From the NCBI GenBank assembly GCA_031260745.1, contig JAISKY010000136.1, forward strand, positions 1-26,124: a stretch of 26,124 nt of DNA. The letters run 5' to 3'. Of this stretch, positions 1 through 6,567 are shown in pieces. Position 1 is the first letter of the stretch, and each line of letters opens with the position of its first letter. This stretch comes from Oscillospiraceae bacterium (GTDB lineage Bacteria; Bacillota; Clostridia; Oscillospirales; Oscillospiraceae). The translations under genes were made by a program, and so were the position numbers. The notes below the pieces were generated by a model, which was given only the letters and a program-made list of their open reading frames with translations, did not search any database and was not told where the DNA came from.

Positions 1-81
1 CAGTAATAAGGGGGCATTTACTTTTGACTTGCGAATACGCGATTTATTTACGAATCGTTCATAGTTTATGTTAATCGCCCG

Positions 82-110
82 TTGACATATATGCCTAACG
101 GTGTTATATT
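82..110 (+). promoter_or_regulatory. sigma-A promoter of the marR-ABC operon
   Basis: TTGACA (82-87), a 17-nt spacer and TATATT (105-110) give a near-consensus vegetative promoter. The -10 element sits inside the palindrome at 92-127, so a repressor bound there would exclude RNA polymerase. Confidence 0.8.
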
Positions 111-127
111 ATTAACATCGTTAGGCA
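92..127. promoter_or_regulatory. palindromic operator, probably for the MarR-type repressor
   Basis: Arms at 92-106 and 113-127 are 15 nt each and match as an inverted repeat with one mismatch; the outer nine bases (TGCCTAACG / CGTTAGGCA) are perfect. The element covers the -10 and the probable transcription start of the operon whose first gene encodes a MarR-family protein. MarR proteins commonly bind such palindromes in their own promoters, so autorepression is a reasonable inference. Which protein binds is not shown by the sequence. Confidence 0.7.
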
Positions 128-151
128 ATTGTTGTGAAAGGGGGGATTTTG

Positions 152-580
152 TTGGACTATTCGGTTGCCGCCGCGGAACATCTCAATACGATGCTATCGC
201 ATTTCAAGTCGGAAATCATATCGCAGATGCTCAAGCACTTTAAGGGCGAGAAATTCATATTGGCTTTCCTTTCAGACGGCGGAGTGCTGATTCCCAGCGA
301 ACTTTCAGCGGAGATGGGCGTTAGTTCCGCAAGGGTTGCGGTGGTACTTAGGAATCTCGAAGCGAAAGGGCTTGTTACGCGTGAAACCGACAAAAAAGAC
401 CGCCGCAAGGTACTTGTGTCGATTACGGAGGCCGGACGTATTAAGGCTTCAAGTGAAATCACGGACGCTAAATGCAAAATTGAGCAAGTCTTTCGCGAGA
501 TGGGTGAGGACAATACCCGCGAATTTATTCGGACAATAGAGCTTTTTTTGGAAATATCATCTAAATTGGAAAAGGAGTAA
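152..580 (+). CDS. MarR-family winged-helix transcriptional regulator
   Basis: Predicted 142-residue regulator, the usual MarR length. The central part reads as a winged helix: a recognition-helix region (SSARVAVVLRNLEAKGLVTR) followed by the typical basic wing with DKKDRRKVLVSITEAG. The flanking helices would form the dimerisation domain. The start is chosen as TTG at 152 because AAAGGGGGG (137-145) lies six bases upstream; the longer frame from GTG at 134 has no ribosome site and would place this ribosome site inside the gene. The stop lies four bases before the ABC transporter start, and the transporter's AAGGAG overlaps the end of this gene, so the two are one operon. The probable role is ligand-responsive repression of the transporter and itself; the ligand is unknown. 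Confidence 0.88.
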   Translation: MDYSVAAAEHLNTMLSHFKSEIISQMLKHFKGEKFILAFLSDGGVLIPSELSAEMGVSSARVAVVLRNLEAKGLVTRETDKKDRRKVLVSITEAGRIKASSEITDAKCKIEQVFREMGEDNTREFIRTIELFLEISSKLEKE

Positions 581-584
581 CCCA

Positions 585-3227
585 ATGCTTCAACTAAAGA
601 ACATCACGAAATCCTACAAGGCCGGTACGACCACAATCGAGGCCTTGAACGGCGTTGATTTGGCGTTCCGCGATAATGAGTTCGTCGCGATACTCGGACC
701 GTCCGGCTGCGGTAAAACGACGATGCTTAATATCCTCGGCGGACTTGACCGTTATACCGACGGCGACCTTGTAATCAACGGCAGGTCAACCAAGGACTAC
801 AAGGACCGCGACTGGGATAACTACCGCAACCGCCGCGTCGGATTTGTGTTCCAGAACTATAATCTGATAACTCACCAAAGCGTACTGGCGAACGTGGAGC
901 TTGCGATGACGCTTAGCGGCGTCGGCAAAGCGGAACGCCGCCGCAGAGCGAGAGAAGCGTTGGAACTCGTCGGTCTCAGCGACCAGTTAAAGAAGAAGCC
1001 TAATCAGATGTCCGGCGGGCAAATGCAGCGCGTCGCGATTGCGAGAGCGTTAGTCAATAACCCGGATATACTTATGGCTGACGAGCCTACCGGAGCATTG
1101 GACAGCGCGACAAGCGTTCAGATAATGGAGATTCTAAGTGAAATCGCCAGCGACCGTTTGGTTATTATGGTAACGCACAACAGCGACCTCGCGGAACACT
1201 ACGCTAACCGCACGGTTCGGCTTTTAGACGGTAAGGTAATTGACGACTCTAACCCGTTGTTCGGCGACGAGATTTCCGACTGGAAAAACACATCAGCGGC
1301 GGGTAAGGAGCGTAAGCCGTCGATGTCGTTCTTTACCGCGTTGGGATTAAGCCTTAATAACCTTATGACGAAAAAGGCCAGGACGTTCCTTACCGCGTTC
1401 GCGGGAAGTATCGGTATTATCGGAATCGCGCTTATTCTGTCGCTGTCAAACGGAATGCAGACCTATATTGACGATGTTCAACGCGATACTTTATCGTCGT
1501 ACCCGATTCAGATTCAGGAGCAGAACGCCGACATCGGCGCGATGATGTCCTCTATGGTGGAAATGCGGCAGGACGCCGCTTCACACGACGATTCCGAGAA
1601 CAAAGTTTACTCTCTTAATATTATGAGCGGTATGATGAAGTCAATGAGCAGTCAAATCGGCAATAAGAACGACCTTGCCTCGTTCAAAAAGTATCTTGAC
1701 GCGCATTTAGACGAAATTGACAAATATACTAACGCGATAAACTACAACTATAACGTACAGCTAAATGTTTTCAAGGGCGACCCTAACGAGATAGTGCAGG
1801 TTAACCCCGCGTACTTTATGCAGCAGTTTATCGGCACCGCTCCCGGCGATATGAGCGGTTCGATAGCAATGGGCGGCAGTGAGATTCAAGCCGGCAGCGC
1901 CGGCGGTATGTCCTCGATGATGGGTATGGCTAACGTCTGGAGCGAAATGCTTGATAATCCGTCGTTATTGCAGGAGCAGTACGACGTAGTAGCCGGAAAA
2001 TGGCCGGCAAACTATGACGAAATCGTTATTGTAGTACAGGAGCATAACAATATCCCGGATTACTCGCTGTATTGTTTGGGCTTGAAAGACAGCACCGAGC
2101 TTCAGCAGATGTTCAGAGACGTGCTTGCCTCCAAAGACATTGAGGTAGAAACCGCGGAATTTACCTACGATGAATTGTTGGCGCTGACGTACAAGGTTAT
2201 CCCCAACGCGGCGATATATCAGCGTAAAGACGGTCTGTGGCATAATATGAGCGACAACAAAGAATATATGCGCGGCGCGCTGAATAACGCCATTACGCTG
2301 AAAGTAACCGGCATAATCCGTCCAAAAGAGGGAGCGTCAGCTACGGCAATCTCCGGCAACATCGGTTATCTTCCCGCGCTGACGAAAGAGCTTATGTCGA
2401 AAACCTTTGATTCTGAAATCGTTGGCGAGCAATTGAGAAACCAGGACGTGGACGTGTTCACCGGTAAACCGTTCTCCGAGGACGGCAGCGTAATGCCGGA
2501 GTTCGATATGTCGATGATTCCCGCGGAATATCAGGATATGGTCGCGAATATGTCGGACGAACAACTTGCGGCTATGATGGAGCAATACGCTCCGACCTCC
2601 AACGCGACATTTGACAATAACAAGTTACTGTTGGGCATTGTTGACGAGGAACACCCAAACTCAATCAGCATTTACCCGAAAGACTTTGAAAGCAAGGACG
2701 TACTTTCCGATTTCATTAAGAAGTACAACGACGAGCGCAAAGCCGAGGACGAGGAAGCTCAACCGCTTCGCTACACCGATTTTATGGCGTTGCTAATGGG
2801 TTCCGTCAGTAATATCATTGACGCGATAAGCACGGTTTTGATTGCGTTCGTAAGTATCTCGCTGGTCGTGTCGTCAATTATGATTGGTATAATCACCTAC
2901 GTGTCGGTACTGGAACGTACCAAGGAAATCGGTATACTCAAATCAATCGGCGCGAGCAAGCACGACATCTCCGGAGTATTCAACGCCGAAACTCTTATTG
3001 TCGGACTGTTCGCCGGAGCGATAGGAATAGGACTGACGGTGCTGATTAATATTCCCGCGAACATTATCATCACGTCAATCACGAACATTCCAAACGTATC
3101 AAAACTGCCGATAGCGGGCGCGGTAATCCTAATTGTACTAAGTTGTCTGCTGACGTTTATCGCCGGACTTATACCCGCCAAATCCGCCGCGAATAAAGAC
3201 CCCGTAGAGGCTCTCCGCACAGATTAA
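585..3227 (+). CDS. ABC transporter, fused ATPase and FtsX/MacB-type permease
   Basis: An 880-residue protein with the ATPase first and the permease second. The nucleotide-binding domain (about residues 1-225) has Walker A GPSGCGKT (38-45), a Q-loop at Q90, signature SGGQ (143-146), Walker B ILMADE (162-167) and the switch histidine H198, so it should be catalytically competent. A first membrane segment follows at about residues 265-290. A large extracytoplasmic region (about 290-750) is rich in methionine, and three further membrane segments close the protein, with the FtsX-like VLERTKEIGILKSIGAS motif and the terminal PAKSAANKDPVEALR. Families of this type include MacB-like exporters and antimicrobial-peptide resistance pumps, as well as cell-wall signalling complexes. 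Regulation by a linked MarR protein favours drug or peptide efflux, but the substrate cannot be read from sequence. ATG at 585 has AAGGAG at a good distance. Confidence 0.9.
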   Translation: MLQLKNITKSYKAGTTTIEALNGVDLAFRDNEFVAILGPSGCGKTTMLNILGGLDRYTDGDLVINGRSTKDYKDRDWDNYRNRRVGFVFQNYNLITHQSVLANVELAMTLSGVGKAERRRRAREALELVGLSDQLKKKPNQMSGGQMQRVAIARALVNNPDILMADEPTGALDSATSVQIMEILSEIASDRLVIMVTHNSDLAEHYANRTVRLLDGKVIDDSNPLFGDEISDWKNTSAAGKERKPSMSFFTALGLSLNNLMTKKARTFLTAFAGSIGIIGIALILSLSNGMQTYIDDVQRDTLSSYPIQIQEQNADIGAMMSSMVEMRQDAASHDDSENKVYSLNIMSGMMKSMSSQIGNKNDLASFKKYLDAHLDEIDKYTNAINYNYNVQLNVFKGDPNEIVQVNPAYFMQQFIGTAPGDMSGSIAMGGSEIQAGSAGGMSSMMGMANVWSEMLDNPSLLQEQYDVVAGKWPANYDEIVIVVQEHNNIPDYSLYCLGLKDSTELQQMFRDVLASKDIEVETAEFTYDELLALTYKVIPNAAIYQRKDGLWHNMSDNKEYMRGALNNAITLKVTGIIRPKEGASATAISGNIGYLPALTKELMSKTFDSEIVGEQLRNQDVDVFTGKPFSEDGSVMPEFDMSMIPAEYQDMVANMSDEQLAAMMEQYAPTSNATFDNNKLLLGIVDEEHPNSISIYPKDFESKDVLSDFIKKYNDERKAEDEEAQPLRYTDFMALLMGSVSNIIDAISTVLIAFVSISLVVSSIMIGIITYVSVLERTKEIGILKSIGASKHDISGVFNAETLIVGLFAGAIGIGLTVLINIPANIIITSITNIPNVSKLPIAGAVILIVLSCLLTFIAGLIPAKSAANKDPVEALRTD

Positions 3228-3258
3228 TCGTAAGTTGTTTTAGGCGAACTTATATCGG

Positions 3259-3295
3259 CAAACCCCGTCAGCCCTGAACGCTGACGGGGTTTTGT
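3259..3295 (+). terminator. intrinsic terminator after the ABC transporter gene
   Basis: A perfect 11-bp stem (3261-3271 with 3281-3291, AACCCCGTCAG / CTGACGGGGTT) with a nine-base loop is followed by TTTG. It ends the marR-ABC operon 33 bases after its stop codon. Confidence 0.85.
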
Positions 3296-3311
3296 CGCGC
3301 GTAAAATTAGA

Positions 3312-3340
3312 TTGACAAAACTGGTTTTATATGCTACAAT
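3312..3340 (+). promoter_or_regulatory. sigma-A promoter with extended -10 for the diguanylate cyclase gene
   Basis: TTGACA (3312-3317), a 17-nt spacer ending in TGC (an extended -10), and TACAAT (3335-3340). Transcription would begin near 3347, leaving a leader of about 205 nt before the GTG start at 3554. Confidence 0.82.
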
Positions 3341-3346
3341 AAATCC

Positions 3347-3553
3347 ATCGGTGGATTATTCATATCCCAAATCCGTAGTCAGCGGATTTGGGATATGGAT
3401 AATCCTCTCGGCTAGAAGGATTTTCGGAATTGTCTGAGGAAACAATCGCCGGAAAAACCTCAAGTTAAGTTCGGAACGCGGCCGAAACCGATAGACCAAA
3501 AACCGGAGCGTACGCGTACGCAGTAAAATCCTCTGGTTAGGAGATGTAAGCCA
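3347..3553 (+). ncRNA. structured 5' leader, candidate RNA switch
   Basis: The leader opens with a 23-bp hairpin (3353-3375 with 3383-3405; seven-base loop TAGTCAG; one G-U pair). AATCCT occurs twice (3401-3406 and 3527-3532), and the single AGGATT (3417-3422) can pair with either copy, the second pairing extending to 8 bp (3417-3424 with 3525-3532). TCCT at 3529-3532 can alternatively pair with AGGA at 3539-3542, which is the Shine-Dalgarno. Inside the domain, ATTGT/ACAAT (3429-3433/3442-3446) forms a small hairpin whose loop TGAGG (3435-3439) can pair with CCTCA (3458-3462) as a pseudoknot, and TTCGG/CCGAA (3470-3474/3482-3486) forms another. I do not recognise a known riboswitch consensus here. 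Function as a switch is inference from the competing helices. Confidence 0.5.
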
Positions 3554-4633
3554 GTGATAAAAAAATTCCAGGACTTCCTGTACCCGTTTCTGTCAGGACA
3601 CTCCTTTGAAAATGACGACGACCTTTTTCTGTATATTATCCTGTCCGGCACCGCTGTTTTTACCGCTTTGGTACACGCCATTATGCTTGTCCTGTTTGCC
3701 GCGGCTAATATCCCCGTTGTAGCGTATATCAATATTGTCAGCGTTATTATCTATATCATAAGTTTCGTACTTGCTCAACACCGAAAATACACGTCTGCCG
3801 GACTTTTAATCTCTCTTGAGATTCTCTGTTACGCGGCAACTGTCATTATGCTCACAGGATTTTACACACGTTTGATTTTCTATTTTTTCCTTGTACTCGT
3901 TATGCAGATGACAATTCCCTACGCCAAGTATTATATTAAAGGTCCCGTTGTCGGATTGTCGCTTATTCTGCTTTTGGTTCAGGTGTATTTAGAGGGACGT
4001 TATGTTCCGCCGATTGACCTCGGCAACTTCAAAAGCACATTTTCCTATTTCAACATCGGACTGACCTTTTTCGCGATGATACTGGAATTGTCTATTGGTA
4101 ATTTTATCAAAACAACGATTGCAAATTATCACGAACTTCGAGTAGCCGCATTGGAAAACCAAGCGAACACCGACCCGTTGACAGGGCTTTTTAACCGAAG
4201 ATACGCCGACCTGATGTTTGATAAAATCAAGAAAGACACTTCCGATACTCCGTGGTGCGTGGCAATATTGGATATTGACGATTTCAAAAAAGTTAACGAC
4301 ACACGAGGTCATTCCGTAGGCGACGAAGTTCTTGTGGAACTCGCCGCGGTTCTCCGGCAGGCTTTGCGTAAAACCGATATGATTTTCCGCTGGGGCGGCG
4401 AGGAATTTCTCGTACTGCTGGAAAATATTGAGGTTGATACGGTCTTTCGCATACTTGAAAAAATCAGGACAAGTCTTGCCGCCTCCGAAACATTGGAGAA
4501 AATCTCACTACACGTGACAGTCACCATAGGCGCAGGAATATTTGACCGCTCGGACGTAGAACACAGTATAGAGAATTGCGACAAGAAATTGTATATCGGT
4601 AAAAATAACGGCAAAAATCAGGTGGTTATCTAA
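3554..4633 (+). CDS. membrane-bound diguanylate cyclase (GGDEF domain)
   Basis: A 359-residue protein that should make cyclic di-GMP from two GTP at the inner face of the membrane. The N-terminal half (about residues 25-190) holds about six hydrophobic segments, a probable membrane sensor module that I cannot assign to a named family. The catalytic domain starts at DPLTGLFNRR (about residue 206). The active-site motif is GGEEF (281-285), an accepted active variant of GGDEF, and RKTD (272-275) lies exactly five residues before it, matching the product-inhibition I-site. The C-terminus has the usual YIGKNNGKNQV. The GTG start has AGGAG at 3539-3543, ten bases upstream, in a region that can be sequestered by the leader RNA. 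No phosphodiesterase domain is seen in the protein or next to it. Confidence 0.92.
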   Translation: MIKKFQDFLYPFLSGHSFENDDDLFLYIILSGTAVFTALVHAIMLVLFAAANIPVVAYINIVSVIIYIISFVLAQHRKYTSAGLLISLEILCYAATVIMLTGFYTRLIFYFFLVLVMQMTIPYAKYYIKGPVVGLSLILLLVQVYLEGRYVPPIDLGNFKSTFSYFNIGLTFFAMILELSIGNFIKTTIANYHELRVAALENQANTDPLTGLFNRRYADLMFDKIKKDTSDTPWCVAILDIDDFKKVNDTRGHSVGDEVLVELAAVLRQALRKTDMIFRWGGEEFLVLLENIEVDTVFRILEKIRTSLAASETLEKISLHVTVTIGAGIFDRSDVEHSIENCDKKLYIGKNNGKNQVVI

Positions 4634-4668
4634 GCCGACGCTTTTAGCGACGCTCCGCTAGCTGTAAA

Positions 4669-5253
4669 TCAGGCGTTGTTATCAAAAATCATTTTAAGTT
4701 TCTCGTAGTCCTCCGGGGTGTCCATATCAAGTACCGCGCCCTCGTCAAAGACGTCTACTCTGACGATTTCGCTTGCGTAACGCTCAAGCAATCCGCGTAA
4801 GCCGCCGGAACCGTCGTAGCTCAAAATCTCCGAGAACAACTCGCGGCTGATAAGCACGGGGTGACCTTCCTCGCCGTTATAGCGCGGTATCACGATTTTA
4901 TTTCCCTCCGAGCAGTCGATTACCGCTCCGATTATTCCTCGGTTAAGCAACGCGCAATCGGCGGGAGTAATCAAAGCGTAATCGCCTTTGCACGCGGCGA
5001 CGCCCGCTCGGACGCTCGTAAACATACCCTCGTCAAAGCGCTCGTTGACAACCTCCGTAACGCCGCGGAGCAACGGAGCAAGCCGCTCCCGCTCGTAGCC
5101 CGTCACTACGGATATGTCCGATACGCCGGAGTCGCGGAACGCTCCGATTACCCGACTGAGCGCGGGAACGCCGCCGAGCTCCAAAAGCGGTTTCAGCGTA
5201 CCCATTCGGCTGGAGTAACCCGCCGCTAAAATGATTGCGGCGCAGTTCGGCAT
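4669..5253 (-). CDS. MobA-like nucleotidyltransferase (MocA / molybdenum-cofactor cytidylyltransferase type)
   Basis: A 194-residue protein of the MobA-like NTP-transferase family. The N-terminus carries the nucleotide-binding signature LAAGYSSRMGTLKPLLELGG (about residues 10-29), and LITPADCALL (about residues 93-102) holds the metal-binding aspartate region. Relatives transfer CMP or GMP to molybdopterin, or act in phospholipid or sugar-nucleotide metabolism. No molybdenum hydroxylase or selenium-linked partner gene is in the window, so the substrate remains open. ATG at 5253 is supported by GGGAGG just upstream. It is the last gene of the minus-strand run after the PrsA-like lipoprotein, separated by about 100 bp that contain a 72-bp palindrome. 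Confidence 0.8.
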   Translation of the reverse strand: MPNCAAIILAAGYSSRMGTLKPLLELGGVPALSRVIGAFRDSGVSDISVVTGYERERLAPLLRGVTEVVNERFDEGMFTSVRAGVAACKGDYALITPADCALLNRGIIGAVIDCSEGNKIVIPRYNGEEGHPVLISRELFSEILSYDGSGGLRGLLERYASEIVRVDVFDEGAVLDMDTPEDYEKLKMIFDNNA

Positions 5254-5278
5254 AATAACACCTCCCTAAAAAAATAGG

Positions 5279-5350
5279 AAGTACAAATGATATAAGGATA
5301 ATATGTCCGAGTTTATTCCTGCGGCATATATCCTTCTATCATTTGTACTT
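5279..5350. repeat. 72-bp palindromic intergenic element
   Basis: Arms at 5279-5292 and 5337-5350 are a perfect 14-bp inverted repeat (AAGTACAAATGATA / TATCATTTGTACTT). After one mismatch, seven further pairs follow (5294-5300 with 5329-5335). It sits between two co-directional genes. On the minus strand the outer side continues into CCTATTTTTT, so the element could also work as a terminator after the PrsA-like gene. Confidence 0.65.
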
Positions 5351-5355
5351 TGTAT

Positions 5356-6465
5356 TTATTTCCCTAATAGTTTATTCAGGTCGATGTTGTTGAACGCGTC
5401 GGTGAACTCTACAGACATCTCGTTTGTCCACGCGTCAATCAAATCGTTCATCTGAATGCCGGCAACCATTTCGCGAAGTATCGCCGCCCCTCCGGACGAG
5501 TCTATCACCGTCATATTCGGGTCAAGCGGCAGCCGCAACATAATGGAGTACCCGTCCTCAATATCTACCGGAGGGCTGATTTCGTACTCGTCAAGCCCCT
5601 GAACGGTAGCCGTAAACGCCTCGCGCATTGAGCCAGGCATAAACTGATAGCCGTCGGGATTACTTATCTTGCCGGGGTCCTCCGACATATCCTGCATTTT
5701 GATGTCGTATGTTGACAGCAATTGCGCGCGGTCGCTGATTTCGCTAAGCTCCGCGTACAGATTGTCCGCGGTTTCTTTCGCGAACGCGATTAAATCTTCG
5801 CTTAGCGGAGTAATCCGGTCGTCGGATTTCGTCTTAAACAGAATGTGCTTTGCTCTGACCACGCCATTTTCCGCGCCCCACGCGAGTATGTCTCCGTCGC
5901 TGATTTTCTCGCCGCCCGGTCCTATGATTTCGTCAATTATCTTATTGTACAGTATCGGGATTTCCTCCTGATACCTAAGCATCTCGTCCGTCATCGCGTA
6001 ATCGTTCAGGTACTGTTCAAGCATTTCAAGGTCGTTGTCAAAGTATTGCGTAAGCACATTCGCTCTGATGTTATCAAGGTAATCTTTTTCCTCGGCGGTC
6101 AGCGGCAATCCGAGTTCCTTTGCCTTGTCCTCTACAACCTTGAAAACTTTCGACGACTGTACCGCTTCATTTTTAACGAAGTCCGCTAAAGTCATACCGC
6201 TGCCGTCGGATTCATTCCAGTCAATTTCGCCCTCCGCGCTTACCTGAGCGTACTCCAACGCGCGAATTACCCAAAATCTGAAATCGTCCTCGTAAAATGA
6301 CTTATCCCCGATTGTATACAACACCGCGCCTCTATCCGCCGTAGTTCCGGAATTTGCGCCGGGCGACGCCGGAGGCGAACTCGTTAATGTGCCTCCCGTT
6401 TGCTCGCACCCCGCAAGCAGTAATACGATTACCAGCAAACCCGCCAGTATTTTTGCGATTTTCAT
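5356..6465 (-). CDS. PrsA/SurA-like peptidyl-prolyl isomerase lipoprotein
   Basis: A 369-residue secreted lipoprotein. Residues 1-20 form a signal peptide ending in the lipobox LAGC, with C20 as the lipidation site, followed by a Ser/Pro/Gly-rich spacer. The middle resembles the SurA N-terminal chaperone fold (YTIGDKSFYEDDFRFWVIRA and a helical stretch). A parvulin-type segment begins at RAKHILFKTKSDD (about residue 205) and runs through GYQFMPGSMREAFTATVQGL to a PPVDIEDGYSIMLRL-like end. The family folds exported proteins outside the membrane. It follows mfd by 102 bp, a gene order I know from Clostridia. The ATG start has AAGGAG. Parvulin residues are only partly conserved, so isomerase activity is less certain than a chaperone role. 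Confidence 0.85.
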   Translation of the reverse strand: MKIAKILAGLLVIVLLLAGCEQTGGTLTSSPPASPGANSGTTADRGAVLYTIGDKSFYEDDFRFWVIRALEYAQVSAEGEIDWNESDGSGMTLADFVKNEAVQSSKVFKVVEDKAKELGLPLTAEEKDYLDNIRANVLTQYFDNDLEMLEQYLNDYAMTDEMLRYQEEIPILYNKIIDEIIGPGGEKISDGDILAWGAENGVVRAKHILFKTKSDDRITPLSEDLIAFAKETADNLYAELSEISDRAQLLSTYDIKMQDMSEDPGKISNPDGYQFMPGSMREAFTATVQGLDEYEISPPVDIEDGYSIMLRLPLDPNMTVIDSSGGAAILREMVAGIQMNDLIDAWTNEMSVEFTDAFNNIDLNKLLGK

Positions 6466-6490
6466 TGTGTTCTCCTTAAAAATATTTTTT

Positions 6491-6562
6491 AGAGCAGAGA
6501 TAACTATATTGATACGTCTGCCATTCCAACGCGCCGTCCCCCAAATAAGTTATCTCCGCTCT
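6491..6562. repeat. palindromic repeat element, copy 1
   Basis: Arms at 6491-6505 and 6548-6562 (AGAGCAGAGATAACT / AGTTATCTCCGCTCT) differ at one position. The core contains GTCTGCCATTCCAACGC (6516-6532), which recurs with one change at 10622-10638 in copy 2. It occupies most of the gap between mfd and the PrsA-like gene. Confidence 0.75.
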
Positions 6563-6567
6563 GAGTT

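Noticed and set aside
3347..3553. Class I (GEMM) cyclic di-GMP riboswitch
   Set aside because: The position before a GGDEF gene is attractive, but I do not see the conserved GEMM core with its tetraloop and receptor.
4645..4660. Terminator after the diguanylate cyclase gene
   Set aside because: The TAGCG/CGCTA stem is only five bp and lacks a T run.
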